Source of the DNA: Cephalopachus bancanus
Lineage: Eukaryota > Chordata > Mammalia > Primates > Tarsiidae
Direction of reading: 5' to 3'
Length of the DNA: 64,000 nt
NCBI GenBank assembly: GCA_027257055.1
Contig: JAPVLO010001822.1
Location: 1-64,000 of the forward strand
Of this stretch, positions 1-12,756 are shown piece after piece. The notes under the pieces are model-generated. The model saw nothing but the letters and a program-made list of their open reading frames with translations. It had not been told where the DNA came from and searched no databases. The translations under genes and the position numbers were made by a program. Every line of letters begins with the position of its first letter. The first letter of the stretch is position 1.

Positions 1-279
1 AATTATGTAAACTAATAGGTATTGACAGTAATATTCTTTTTAACTTCCTAACTACTGAAGTAGGTAAAAATAGAAAATGTCAGATGATATTATTGAAAAG
101 AAGAGATTTGAAGTAAGCAACACCTATTGAACTCCAACTGTTCTAGCGATATCTTAAGCTTTTGAGATATGGGAATTTTTATATTACACTTATCTATTCA
201 ATGGTTCTTAACCAGGAATGTATCAGAATCTCATGGCATTTGCTGTTGTTTGTTATTGTTGTTGATGCCGCTGTTGTTA

Positions 280-400
280 GAGACAAGATCTCAGCATATT
301 GCTCAGGATGAATTTGAACTCCTGGGCTCAAGTCATCCTCCCACTTTGGCCTTCCACATACCTGTGACTACAACCAAATGGTACTACCATGCCTGCCTTC
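280..400 (-). repeat. Alu/FLAM monomer fragment
   Basis: Read on the minus strand, this is a diverged Alu-type monomer. On the plus strand it shows the familiar reverse-complement landmarks in order: an 'agacaagatctca' start, 'actcctgggctcaagt', 'cctcccac', then 'catgcctgcc'. It is short and decayed, so it is an old monomer or a fragment of AluJ. The rest of 1-1589 is AT-rich unique DNA in which I see no gene. Confidence 0.55.
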
Positions 401-1586
401 AAGGAAATATTTCTAAATATACATGTCCAGCTTGTTAGACTAATTAAATCAAATAGGGGAGACCCTAGACTTGTAGATTTTTAAAATTTCCCAGGTCATG
501 GTAAAGGACAATTCTAGCTGAGAACTAGTATAGACAATCACTTCAGTCTCATTTCTCACCCACATGTCCAAGACCCATTATCATTTGGGGATTTGGCCAA
601 AATGAGGAAAGAGTGAGAGCATCATTTACTGAAAACTCCAATTAATTTTCCTGGGTAGGAGTAGAATTGGGACCAGTAAACTAAAATTCCAACTTGATTT
701 TGCTATTTGTAAGCTCCGTATCTCCCACCTCGCCATCAGGATATTCAGATTTGAGAGCAGAGTTTAGATTCTTATCTAAGTGGTTGCTTCTGCCGGAATA
801 GGATAATAAGTGAGTTAATTATTTGTTCTTTCCTCTTGTTTCCTATTTCATCACCACCAACTCACTGCCAATCTGGTTTGCTCAGAGTCCTCCTAAAATT
901 AATCTCTAGGTAAGCTAACAACTCACTAACTCTCTCATCCAAGTTGAAAATCATTAGCTCCAGAACTGAAGAGCACCTTGTTTAACATATAAACTAGAAA
1001 AAATCATAATAAAGTCAGACTAAACACACACACACAAAGATACCTCCTCTTGGTATTTTTTCTCATTACTTAATTTCCAAGTTGGCCTGCATGTTTCTGA
1101 TTGCTTTCCCTCCCCATTTCCATTTTTCCTTCTTTCACCTTGCCAGAGACAAATCACCTTCCTATAAATTACGTTTTTTTAAGGAACTTGTCCACATCAG
1201 CAAAATATCCATTTTTTAAAATAAAATGCCGTAGTTTTTTTTGAGCTTTAAGATAAAGCCTATTTCTAGGGAATATTTTGCTTTCCTGTATTGTTTTATA
1301 CTAATTATTTTAAAAAACACTTGGGTGAGGAAAAGAATTTTTAAAAGCTTGAAAACTTAGTGTTTTCACAAATTTTTACTATAAGAGCATCAAAGAAAAC
1401 TGTGCCCTCTAATGCTTCTTAACAGTATCAATAGTTCAAATAAAATCTCAGACAATTAAGTTATCTCAAAATACTCCCACATTCAGGAAATACTTGGGCT
1501 TCCAAATGGGGAAAACTGACCTTTACCTACATCTATGTTAAAACAAATGCATCTCAAATATTTTGAAAATGAAGTTGATTGATCTA

Positions 1587-1772
<186 letters not shown>

Positions 1773-1918
1773 TTAGACCAAGAAATAGATCATAGTTTCT
1801 TTGAATTCAAAACAAACATTCTGCAGGTTTCACTGACTGGTTATATCTAAATGAGATAAATTCATTTTTATTCTATTTATTTAAATCATGTCCATCTCAT
1901 GCTGAAAGATTTGGCTAC

Positions 1919-2033
1919 CTTCATCAGAGTTGTCCTGTTTTTGCTATCACAGACATTAAACTGGAATCCTCTTTTCATCAGGAAAGTGACAACACCTAGA
2001 CAGCTATTGGCACAGGCCAAATGTAGAGCAGTC
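1919..2033 (-). CDS. Ankyrin-repeat exon (upstream exon of a pair)
   Basis: On the minus strand these 115 nt (phase 1, then 38 codons) encode an ankyrin unit beginning TALHLACAN and ending NVCDSKN...TLMK, with no stop. It starts after an AG acceptor (CATAG) and ends at a GTAGCC donor. Joined in phase to the exon at 1590-1763 it gives ...LMK followed by VVQCQEED, the expected continuity of consecutive ankyrin repeats. The intron between them is 1764-1918, only 155 nt. The open frame over both exons and the conserved splice sites argue for recent coding function or a young unprocessed duplicate. An upstream exon carrying the first repeat is not visible. Confidence 0.62.
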
Positions 2034-2234
2034 CTATGACAATGAGAGCACTTTTTAGAAAATTGTAGTTCATCATCTCAAAACATGCAATAATTCATGT
2101 AATTGTAAACACTGCATGTTATTCCTCTTCCTTTAAAACAAATATTGAATTACCTTATCAAGAAAACACGGGATTTATTAGCTCTTATTACTCACTGCAG
2201 TATATTAATGAAACAGCAGCCTGTTTGAATAGAA

Positions 2235-2465
2235 AGATCTTGATCTTTGAGTTCAGTTCAACTTGAAACCAAATGCTACTTTAAGCTCTGTCACTTACCA
2301 GTTATTGCTTAGCCTTTCTGTGCCTAAATTTCCTTATCAATAAAATATAGCTATCTCACAGAACACCATTGTGATGTTTAAATAAGAATCTACTCAAAGC
2401 ATTTAGAGAAGTTCCTAGCACAAATAACAGCTCAATACCTGTTAGATATCATAATTATAACTATT
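2235..2465 (+). repeat. MIR element
   Basis: A decayed MIR. It keeps the core landmarks in order: 'gctctgtcacttacca', 'cctttctgtgcctaaatttcc', 'tcaataaaat', 'tagagaagttcctagcac' and 'ctcaatacctgtta'. The surrounding 2034-2530 holds nothing else I can identify. Confidence 0.7.
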
Positions 2466-3394
2466 ACTATAACACATATAACATTTTAATTAAATAAAGT
2501 GATACAATTATATCAACTTTGCAATATTTTTATATAATTTATTGATTATAGAGTTGTAGGGTACAAGTGAGGTTTTACTACATAAGTAGACTGCGTGCAG
2601 GTGAAGTTTGGGCTTTTAGGTGGTCCTCACTCCCTCTGGTAGTGAACCAGGTACCCTTTGTGTTGTCATGTACCCCACACCCACCTCCCTCATTCCTTCT
2701 CCCAGCAGTATTCAGCAAATGCCACTCCCATCCTTGCAATAATGTGACTCATGTTCAGGGATCACTTATGAGTGAGAATATGCAGTTTTCAGTTCTTTGT
2801 TCCTGTGAAAGTTCACTTAGTATGATGGCCTCCAATTGCATTCAAGTTGCTGCAAAGGTCATGATTTTGTTCTCCTTGATTGCTGCATAATATTCCATCA
2901 TGTATATGTACCATGTTTTCTTTATCCAGTCCACTTTTGATGGGCATCTGGGTTGGTTCCATGTTTTTGCTATTGTGAATAATGTGGCAATAAACATGCA
3001 TGTGCAAGTGTCTCTTTGGCAGAATTGTTGCATCATAAGGAAGGTGAATTTTTAGTTCTTTGAGAACTTGCCACACTGTTTTCTATAGAGGTTGAACTAG
3101 TTTATATTCCCAAGAAAAGTATAGAAGCATCCTTTCCTTTCCACAGCTGTGCCAGCACCTGCTGTTTTTGACTTATTAACAATAGCCATCCTCACCAAAG
3201 TCAGGTGGTAACTCATTGTACTTTTGGTTTGCATTTCTCTGATAATTAGTGAGGCTGACCCTTTTTTTATATGGCTGCTTGTATATCATCCCTGTTCATG
3301 TCCTTTATACTTTTTAATGGAATTGGGGTTTTTGTTTGTTCTTGGTTTTCTTTTATATCACCTTGATATAAAAGAAAGATATAAAAGAAAAACA

Positions 3395-3454
3395 CTTCAC
3401 TTTCAAAACTCTGACATGTCCTCAGAGAGGCTCCACTCTAACCACCCAAAGTAA
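3395..3454 (+). repeat. 60-nt copy of nearby L2 sequence inside the L1
   Basis: These 60 nt equal positions 4831-4890 with one mismatch (A here, G there). The donor lies in a natural L2 context, whereas this copy breaks the L1. It is followed by short direct and inverted repeats of 'gaattccttg' and 'gaatctgaattcc' up to about 3500, which look like repair filler. Confidence 0.85.
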
Positions 3455-3904
3455 TCTGAATTCCTTGAATTCAGATTCAAAGAATCTGAATTCCTTGCAG
3501 ATTCTGGACATTAAGTCTTCGTCAGGTGCATAGTTTTCAAATATTTTTTTCCCATTCCATGGGTTGTCTCTTTACTCTCTTTATGGTTTATTTTTGTGTG
3601 CAAAAGCTTTTCAGTTTGATAAGGTCCCACCTGACTGTCTTACCTTTTGTTGAATTTGCTTTTGAGGACTTAGTCTTGAGTTCATGGTCCTGAATGGTGT
3701 TCCCTGAATTTTCTTCTAAGCTTCTTATAGATTGAAGTTTTACATTTAAGTCCTTGATCCAGTGTGAGTTTATTTTTATATATGGTGATAGGTAGGGGTC
3801 CAGTTTCATTCTTCTGCATGTGGCTAGCCAGTTTGCCCAGCACCACTTGCTAAATATGGTTTCTTTTCCCCAATAATTGTTCTAGATGGCTTTGGTTTGG
3901 GGGG

Positions 3905-4220
3905 CTTTTTTTGGTTTTTTGTTTTGTTTTGTTTTGTTTTGAGTTGGAGTCTCACTCCATCACCCAGGCTGGAATGCAATGGCACACTCACCACCATCCC
4001 AGTGTCAACCTGCTGGGTTCCAGCAATTCTTTTGCCTCAAACTTCCAAGTAGCCAGAATTGCAGAAGTGCACTACCATGCCCAGGTAATTTTTTATTTAC
4101 TGTAGAGACTAGGTCTCACCAAGTTGCCCAGGCTGGTCTCAAACCTGTAGGCTCAGGCAATCCACTCATGTCAGTCTCCAAAAGTACTGGGATTACAGGC
4201 TGTGCCACCAATTCTGACCT
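3905..4220 (-). mobile_element. Alu inserted in L1
   Basis: A full dimeric Alu in minus orientation, starting on the plus strand with a (GTTTT)n-type tail, then 'gagttggagtctcactcc', and ending near 'gtgccaccaattctgacct'. It is flanked by the target-site duplication GATGGCTTTG (3885-3894 and 4221-4230). The host L1 continues on the other side. Confidence 0.85.
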
Positions 4221-4539
4221 GATGGCTTTGTTGAAGATGAGTTGGTTGAGGAACCATGTTTTTATTTCTGAAATTTCTGCCCTATTCCATTAGTGTATAC
4301 ACCTATTCCTGTGCCAATACTATGCCATATAGGTGACTGTAGACTTATAATACAGCTTAAAATTTGGTGGTATGAGACCTCCAATTTGTTCTTTTTGCTA
4401 AAGATTGCTGTGGTCATTCATACTCTTGCTTCCATATGAATTTCTCTATTGTCATTTCTAGGTTTCCTTTCTAAATAGCTCTCTACTCTATGACCATCTC
4501 TCCCTATCTATTATCACAACCTGGGTCCAAGTTTCTGCA

Positions 4540-5040
4540 GTACAGCAAGAACTTTCAAACACATCTCCTAGCTTTCCAACCATTTTAGATAAAGAGCCAA
4601 TGTGACTTATTTTAAACACAGATCGATTTATATTTAGGTAAACCACTTCAGTGTCTTTCCACTGTGTTTAGGAAAACATTCAGCTCCTTACCATGAGCAA
4701 CAAGGCTCTGTGTGATATAGCTGGTTAATACTACTTTCTCTCACTACCTACCATCCTGCATATAAACCTTCACTGACAGTCTTCCCTTTGCCTAACCTGT
4801 TCTTTCCCAGACTCTGCAGGACTGGATTTTCTTCACTTTCAAAACTCTGACATGTCCTCAGAGAGGCTCCACTCTGACCACCCAAAGTAAAGTAATCATT
4901 TCCATTGTATTCTCTGTTGAAGAGTCATTGATTGAAAATAGTAACTTCTGCATTCACAATTTCATATTCACACGTTTGTTTTGTGTCTCTTAGACCCTAA
5001 ACTTCATGAGGACAGAGACAATGTCTATGTTACTCTCCAG
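4540..5040 (+). repeat. L2 3' region
   Basis: A diverged L2. The recognisable stretch is 'cagagaggctccactctgac' at about 4857, corresponding to the usual L2 block on feedback of lists of bases around 'gtgaggccttccctgacc', followed by 'cttcatgaggacagagac' near the 3' end. The boundaries are approximate. 5041-5314 is unassigned. Confidence 0.55.
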
Positions 5041-5639
5041 TTTTGCTCACTTTTGTTTGCTTTTTGACTTACACTATCTGTTTGTGTTAGGGAAAAACAC
5101 ATCAAAAGGCATGATTTTATTGGTCTGTCTTTGTGCAGCTACCAGTATTCTTTAGGTAATTTTGCTTGTGTGTTTTTTTCATTTCTCTCCAGCCATGTGT
5201 CTCTTTTTCACCTGTTAGTTGGTATGTATGTCTGTTTTCCCTCACACTCTTCTCTCTTTCTAACTTCCTATTGACCGCCCCTTCCTCCATCATTTTCCTC
5301 TTTTGTACCTCCTTTTGATTCTGGGACCAAACCTACATACTGCTGCACAGACAGATTTTAAGGCAGTGGGAAATAGGTTCCAGTGCTCATACACCTGTTG
5401 GTGGATGCTGGAATCAGCATATAGATTTGGAATCACAGCTTCCCCCTCAATTAAACCTCAAAACTGCAAAAAGCACAGCCTGCAGCCCACATTCCAACCT
5501 CAAAAGTGAACAAAGCCAGGGGACCCTCATAAGGAAGAACAGGAGATTATACAAGTGAAACAAAAGCAATCCCACTTTCCCTGAAAAACAGAATTAAAGA
5601 ACGAGAGGGAAAGGGGGAGAGAGAAAAAAATCTACACAA

Positions 5640-6600
5640 ATGAAGAAAAACCAAAAGAAGAATATGGATCTCTCCCAGACCCCTGGGAGGGCAGACACTG
5701 AGAAAACTGACTTCGGATAGCAAACAATGAAGAGCTCCCAGAATGAAGGGTCACAAACTACAAACCAAGATATCAAGACATTAATGGAGAGATTAAAAAG
5801 AATTTAGGAGACTCAAGAAGAAAATAGGAAGAAGCTAATAACTGAGATAACAATAATAAAGAATACTGTGAATGAAAGAAAGAAATAACAAACTGATAAA
5901 CATGGAAAGCAGAATTACCCAAGCAGAAGAAAGAATCTCAGAGCTTGAGGACCAAAATATAGAACTAACCCAAACTATTAAAAACACAGAAAACAAGCTC
6001 AAAAAGACAGTACAAATCCTTCAAGAGATGAGCGATTACTTCAAGAGGCCTAACCTAAGAGAAATTGTACTTCCTGAGGCAGAAAGAGAGACAGAGACCA
6101 CACTGGAACCAACTTTCCATGAGATTACTCAGGAAAACTTCCTTTATCTAATCAGTGATGCAAAATTCAAACACAAGAGATTCAGAGAACCCCTGCAAGA
6201 CAACAAATGAGAAGACCAACTCCTAGACAGATAATAATTTGCCTTAAAAAAGTAGGTAAAAAAGAAAAAACCCTAAAGGCAGCAAGAGAAAAGGGCCAAA
6301 TCACCTACCATGGAAGACCAATTTGAATACCAACAGATTTATCTATAGAAACCCTGCAGGCTAGGAGAGCTTGGAGCCCTATCTTCAAAGACCTAAAAGA
6401 TACACAATTTCAACCAAGAAAAACCTACCCAGCCAAGTTAAGCTTCATCAGCGAGGGAGAATTCAAATCTTTCCCAGATATCCAATCCCTAAGAACTTAT
6501 GCTGCCACCAGACCACCTCTACATGAAACACTTAAGAAAGTACTAAACACAGAAGAAAAGGAAAAAAGAACAATGTTCTTCACAAGAGTACAGGGAAAAG
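5640..6600 (+). pseudogene. L1 ORF1 pseudogene
   Basis: This is the decayed gene for the L1 RNA-binding chaperone. The original ATG is at 5640-5642. The frame meets stops within 30 codons (TAG at the 27th codon) and shifts by about 5872. From there a 112-residue open stretch shows the coiled-coil part (ITQAEERISELEDQ, then NTENKLKK) followed by the start of the RRM-like region (RPNLREI, PEAERET). The C-terminal domain continues in other frames to about 6600 (AKLSF-like and YAATRPPLHETLKK-like segments). A normal ORF1 protein is about 300-340 residues, so all domains were once present. Confidence 0.8.
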
Positions 6601-6653
6601 AATAAAATACACATGAACCAACCCCAAAAGCAAAAGAAAGACAAAAAAACCAA

Positions 6654-9600
6654 GTGGAAGAACAACAACTCTATAAGAACTCTATGATAGGGACGAACAC
6701 TCACATTTCAATGATTAGCCCGAATGTGAATGAACTAAACGCACCACTGAAAAGACATAGAATGGTAAAATGGATAAAATATCACCAGGCAACAATATAC
6801 TGCCTTCAAGAGACTCATCTCACTAGAAAGGACATGCACAGACTCAAAGTAAGAGGATGGGAAACAAATTTTCAGGGGAATAGAACACAAAACAAAGGAG
6901 AATTCGCAATCCTAATTTCAGACAAAATATCATTTAAGCTATCAAAACTTAAGAAAGATACAGAAGGCCACTCCATAATGATAAAGGGTTCACTCCATCA
7001 ACAAGAAATATCTATCATAAACATATATGCACCCAACATAGGAGCACCAACTTTCATAAAGCAGCTTCTTGGAAATCTAAAGAAAGATATTGACTCTAAC
7101 ACCATCATAACTGGGGTCGTTAATACCCCACTCACAAGCCTAGACAGATAATCAGGACAAAAAATCAGCAAGGAGATCTGGAACCTCAATGTGACTGTTG
7201 ACCAAATGGACGTAATTAATACCTATAGAACACTCCATCCAAGGACCACAGAATATACATTCTACTCATCAATGCATGGAACGTATTCTAAGATTCACCA
7301 CATACTTGGTCATAAATCAAGCATAAGCAAATTTAAAAGGACCGAAATTCTACCATGCACCTTCTCAGACTACAGTGGAATAAAAATAAACATTAAAACA
7401 AACAAGGTCCCCCCAAAACCCACAAAGACATGGACACTAAACAGCATGATGCTAAATAACTGCTGGGTCAATGATGAAAACAAAAAAGAATCAAAAGATA
7501 CCTGGAAACAAATGAAAATGAAGAAATATCTTACCAAAATCTCTGGGACACCCTAAAAGCTGTAATAAGATGGGAATTTATATCCCTACAAATGCACACG
7601 AAGAAAATGGAAGGAGCACAAATTAACAGCCTAAAAAGCCACCTAAGGAAGCTGGAACAGCAAGACCACAAGAACCCTAATTTCAGCAGAAGAATCTAGA
7701 TCACCAAAATAAAAGCCCAAATCCAGGACATAGAAGACAAAAAGATAATGTAAAAAAATCAATGAAACAAAAAGCTGGTTCTTCAAAAGGATAAACAAGA
7801 TTGATGGTCCCCTACCTAGACTGACCAAGAAAAAGAGAGAAAAAACCCAAATAAGCACAATCAGAAACACAAAAGATGAAGTCACATCTGACCCTGAAGA
7901 AATACAAAAGATCATTAGACACTACTATGTACACTTGTATGGAAACAAACTTGAAAACCTTAAGGAAATGGAGGACTTTCTGATATCACACAACCTGCCT
8001 AGGTTGAAACAAGAAGAATTTGAGACCCTAAATAGACCAATAAGAATCAAGGAAATTGACTACATAATAAGCAAACTACCTAAAAAAAAAAAAAAAAAGT
8101 CTTGGACAAGATGGCTTTCCAGCAGAATTCTACAAGACATTTAGGAGGAGCTGATACCAATCCCACTGAAGGTACTCCAGGCGATTGAGAAAGATGGAAC
8201 TCTCCCCAAATCATTTTACGAAGCTCTAACATCACATTGATACCCAAACCAGGTAAAGACCCAACAAAGAAAGAGAACTACAGGCCAATATGTTTGATGA
8301 ACACAGATGCTAAAATTCTCAACAAGATCCTAGCAAACCAGATTCAACAACACATCTCAAAAATCATCCATCATGACCAAGTAGGCTTCATCCCTGGGAT
8401 GCAAGGCTGGTTCAACATTCGTAAAACCATAAATGTAATTAAATACATCAACAGATGTCAAAACAGAAACCACATGATTATATCAGTAGATGCAAAAACA
8501 GCTTTTGATAAAATCCAGCACCCCTTCTTGATAAAAACCCTCAAACATCTAGGAACACAGGGAACATACCTCAAAATAGTAAAATGCTATGTATGAGAAA
8601 CCCACAGCCAACATACTCCCAAATGGACAAAAATTGGAACCATTTCCCCTGAAAACTGGAACAAGACAAGGATGCCCACTCTCACCCCTCCTGTTCAATA
8701 TAGTATTGGAAGTTCTGGCTAAAGCAATCAGCGAAGAGAAGACAATCAGGGTACCCAAATAGGAAAAGAGGTAGTCAAGTTACCTCTCTTTGTAGATGAC
8801 ATGATTGTGTACCTTGAAAATCCAAGAGAATCTGTCAAAAACCTCCTTACACTGATTAAGGCCTTTGGCAAAGTCTCAGGCATAAAATGAATGTGTAAAA
8901 GACAATTGCATTTCTCTACACCAATAATAAACAAACAAAAACCCAAATAAAAAGCACAGTTCCATTCACAATAGCCACAAAAAAAATGAAATACCTTGGC
9001 ATCTTGCTAACCAGAGAAGTGAAAGACCTTTACAATGAAAACTACAAAACACAGCTCAAAGAAATCAAAGATGTCACAAACAAGTGGAAAAATATTCCAT
9101 GCTCATGGATTGAAAGAATCAACTTTGTGAAGATGTCCATCCTACCTAAGGCAATCTACAGATTCAATGCAATACCCATCAAATTACCAGCAACATTCTT
9201 CTCAGACCTAGAAAAAACAACACAGGAATTCATATGGAAACACAAACGACCAAGAATAGCCAGAACAATTCTCAGCAAAAAAAAAAACAAAGCAGGTAGT
9301 ATCACATTACCAGACTTCAAACTTTACTAAAAGGCTACAATCATCAAAACAGCTTGGTATTGGTATAGGAACAGGCATATAGACGAATGGAATAGAATTG
9401 ATATTCCAGAAGCAAACTCTCAATTTCTCAACCAACTCATCTTCGACAAAGCCTCCACCACCTACCACTGGGGAGAAGAGAACCTATTCAGTAAATGGTG
9501 CTGGGAAAACTGGCTGACCACATGCAGAAGATTGAAACAGGATGCCTATCTATCCCCAAACACAAAATTTAACTTCAAATGGATCAGGGACCTAAATGTA

Positions 9601-10496
9601 AAACTTCAAACCATAAGAACCTTAGAAAATGAAGGACATACCCTCATGGAAATCGAAACTGACATCCAATTCCTGAACAAAACCCAAAACCCACAGGCCA
9701 TGAGGGATAAGATAGACAGGTGGGACCTCATTAAACTGACAAGATTCTGCAAAGCCAAAGAAAACATCAAAAGAGCAGGGAGATAGCCTACAGACTGGGA
9801 AAAGGTATTTGTCAACTCCAGGTCTGATGAAGGCTTAACATCTTGGATCTATAAGGAACTCAAACATGCTGAAAGGAAAAAAGCAAACAAGCCCATTATA
9901 AAATGGGCAAAAGATATGAACAGACACTTCTCAAAGGAAGACATCCGAGCAGCCAACAGACACATGATGAAATGTTCAACCCCACTAATCACCAGTGAGA
10001 GGCAAATCAAATACCACCTAACTCCAGTCAGAATTACAATTACCAATAACTCAAAAAACAACAGTTGCTGGAGAGGGTTTTACAAAAAAGGAACACTTTT
10101 ACACTGTTGGTGGGAGTGCAAACAAGTGCAACCTCTGTGGGAAACCATATGGCAATTCCTAAAAGCTCTAAATATCAACCACCCTTATGACCCTGCAATG
10201 CCCCTACTGGGAATATACCCTGAGGAACTCAAATCACTCAATCAAAAAGATACCTGCACACATATGTTTATCACAGCATTGTTCACAATAGCAAGAACCT
10301 GGAAGCAACCATGCTGTTCATCCAAAGAGGACTGGATTTAAAAATGTGGTACACATACATGATGGAATACTATGCAGCCATAAAAAAGAACAAAATTATG
10401 AATTTTGCAGCAACCTGGACGGAACTAGAGTCTATAATACTGAGTGATCTCTCACAGAAACAAAGATCTGAGTATCACATGTTCTCACCCATATAG
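6654..10496 (+). pseudogene. L1 ORF2 pseudogene (endonuclease-reverse transcriptase)
   Basis: Decayed ORF2. The N-terminal endonuclease is open over 6654-7151 and keeps QETH (6807-6818). The usual GDFN motif reads GVVN: the Asp codon at 7116-7118 is GTC and the next is GTT, so a catalytic residue is lost. A stop ends this stretch at 7149. The reverse transcriptase is spread over 7935-8946 with its catalytic box as FVDD (8789-8800). The C-terminal segment runs in pieces from 8986 to 10496. An A16 run near 8083-8098 accompanies one frame break. It is non-functional. Confidence 0.85.
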
Positions 10497-10831
10497 TGGA
10501 ACTTGATCATCCGACGTATTACCACAAGAAAATGACTGACAGTGCTGGGTATCTATGGGGGGGAAGGGGAGGGAGATGGGATTAATGGTTGTAAATATCT
10601 GTCTGGGACAGGGAGACACCTCTTATCAACAAGGGTGCCTGAACAAAGCATATTTGTATACCTAACCCTTAACTGTACCCTACAATATCATAATAAAAAA
10701 TATTGATTATAAAAAATAAATTAAATAAATTTTAAAAAATAAAATACTGAAGGCATATCTGACTCAGTCCTACAGATGTCCTTGTTCTCACAAAGTCCCT
10801 CACTGAAGGCATTTCTGCCTTTTTGCCTTTT

Positions 10832-10832
10832 G

Positions 10833-10868
<36 letters not shown>

Positions 10869-10876
10869 TCTCTCTG

Positions 10877-10943
<67 letters not shown>
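10832..10943 (+). repeat. (CT)n microsatellite
   Basis: About 112 nt of nearly pure CT dinucleotides, broken by isolated G or T interruptions (for example near 10855, 10876 and 10895). It begins soon after the A-rich tail of the L1 that ends near 10738. The open frames through it on both strands are low-complexity artefacts. Confidence 0.97.
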
Positions 10944-10945
<2 letters not shown>

Positions 10946-11109
10946 AGATTAAGATTTATATATGTCATAGTACTGGTCTGGGAAAAGAATACCATATTGT
11001 CTACTTTTTTTAACCTCAGTCTGTGCCCTATTCAAAGCAATATATTCAAATATATGTCTGAGAGTTGCTGCCTCTACCAACTCAGAAGACATATGCATTA
11101 TCTTTGTTT

Positions 11110-11420
11110 AGGGTCAATGAGGGCCCACATCATCTCAGAATAAGACCCATACATACCAATGAGTTCCATTCCAAGAGTGCATTTGCAAGTCCAATTTGTT
11201 TTAGGTCCAACAAAGTTAGCTAGGTACCCAACTAACCCAATTGGCTATATACTACTGCATTGTAATAGGTCTATAATAACTTTTCACACATATAATACAT
11301 GAAAAACATACATACAAAAACACAACAACTTGTAGAAGGTGCACATTCACATCTTTGAAAGTCCTCAACTTGAAGGTTTGTATGTAGGGGACTTACTGTC
11401 CACCTACATAACTCGAAAAA
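11110..11420. repeat. Probable old DNA-transposon fragment (Tigger/pogo-like)
   Basis: Contains 'caacaaagttagctaggtac', 'actgcattgtaataggt' and 'gtaggggacttactgt', which I associate with old pogo/Tigger-type elements in mammals. The family assignment is from memory of the pattern only and the borders are rough. 11421-11690 is unassigned. Confidence 0.35.
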
Positions 11421-11696
11421 AATAAAAGTTGTTCTTTTATTTTTGGAGGAAATTCTTAATACTAAAAGGCAAGCTAAAATCAAAGGGTACTAAAGAAATG
11501 TGGAAAATGAACTATAAGAAATTTGTTAAAGACATGATAAGTAAGATTATGTTGTAATCTAAGACAAGTGATTACTGCAGAGGCAAGAAAACATTTAGTT
11601 TTTGTACCTATTCAGTTTTCTAAAACACTTCTGAGTTCTGGGAAAAACCTTGTAGAAAATAAGAATGTGAATCATTTTTTGAACTTTGGTTTATGA

Positions 11697-11885
11697 CAGG
11701 TGTTTAGTAAGCATTTTATGTGCACTAAATAATTTATGCTCTACAAAAATTCTATGAGGTAGGTGCTTTTATTCACCCTATTTAAAGATGAGTAACCAAA
11801 AAATAGAGATACTAAGTTACTTGCACAAAGTTGTACAGCCAGTAAGTGCCAATGATGAGACACAAATCCACATTCTTAAATATAG
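11697..11885 (+). repeat. MIR element
   Basis: A MIR core in plus orientation: 'ctatgaggtaggtgctttta', 'ttaaagatgagtaacc', 'aagttacttgcacaaagttg', 'cagccagtaagtg'. These match the conserved centre of the family in order. 11886-12478 shows nothing identifiable. Confidence 0.8.
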
Positions 11886-12478
11886 TGCTATAATGTCTTA
11901 AGTAAATAATTTTATTTCAATCCATTCTTAAAGAAACTACAGATCAGAAAAATGAGATTCATGTGCAGACATAATTTGGAAGTCCTTTTATATAATATGG
12001 TTTTCAAGATACATTTAAGATATCATTTCATTAGTTCATGCATTTAAAAAATAATAGCGTTGTTTGAAAGGTGCTACTTTTCACTGGATTCTCACCTCAA
12101 CTCTGTGAAATAAGAGAATTCAGGCATCAGGATAAATAACCTATTATGATAATAAACTAATCCTTAAACTTCAGTGACATAATTCAACACAAGTTTAAAT
12201 ATCACTCAAAGAATCAGTCATATCTGCATGGATCAGAGTGGTTAAGATCCTAAACCACAGTTTCCATTTACAAGTCTCAGTCCCAGCCCCTCAATCTCAA
12301 CCCAAGTCTACTGGGTATGGGAGAGCACAGTGAAGAGGCACATACACTATATGATAACACCCTCAGTCTAGTCATGTCTGCTCACATCTTCTTGACCACA
12401 AATGGTCATATCACCTATAGGCAAATCCAAAAAGAGTTGGAAAAATGTTGTATTCCTGTGAATTCTTAATTTTTTTTA

Positions 12479-12756
12479 CTTCCCAGGTGCAGTGGCTAAT
12501 GCCTGTAATCCCAGCACTTTGAGAGGAAGAGGCAAGATGACTGCTTGGGCCCAGGAGTTTTAGACACACCTGGGCAACATAGGCCTTGTCTCTACAAAAA
12601 AACCAAAACCAAAAACAAAGCAAAGCAAAAAAACCTGGGCATAGCGGCATGCACCTGTAGTCCCAGCTACTTGGGAGGCTGAGGTGGAAGGATCACCTGG
12701 ACCCAGGGGTTGAAGGCTGCAGTGAGTCATACTCAGGTCACTGCACCTCAGCCTGG
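12479..12756 (+). mobile_element. Old dimeric Alu (AluJ-like)
   Basis: Both arms are visible: 'gtgcagtggctaatgcctg', then an A-rich middle made of CAAAA-type repeats at 12600-12630, then 'gcatgcacctgtagtccc' and 'tgcagtgagtcatac'. The end is disturbed: after 'cctcagcctgga' the sequence switches to the GC-rich block of the next entry. Confidence 0.85.

Larger units (their letters stand above)
2531..4455 (-). mobile_element. LINE-1 3' portion, interrupted by an Alu
   Basis: A minus-strand L1 with its 3' end on the left, beginning 'gagttgtagggtacaa'. The 3' UTR is followed (minus sense) by the end of ORF2, with HIHDGILCSNQGEQ-type residues near 2.9 kb. It runs back through the ORF2 C-terminal region to about 4455 and is 5' truncated. 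Stops and frameshifts are common, so it is dead. An Alu sits at 3905-4220, and a 60-nt segment at 3395-3454 is foreign to L1 (separate entry). Confidence 0.85.
5315..10738 (+). mobile_element. LINE-1, nearly complete, inactivated
   Basis: A plus-strand L1 of about 5.4 kb. A short 5' region is followed by ORF1 remains (about 5640-6600), ORF2 remains (about 6654-10496) and a 3' UTR. The 3' UTR has a G-rich polypurine run at 10556-10578, typical of L1 3' UTRs, and an A-rich end at about 10738. The reading frames are repeatedly broken, so it cannot move on its own. The exact 5' boundary is uncertain and most of the 5' UTR appears missing. Confidence 0.85.

Noticed and set aside
10732..11143. Open frames of Ser-Leu and Arg-Glu repeats on both strands
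   Set aside because: They are translations of the (CT)n microsatellite.
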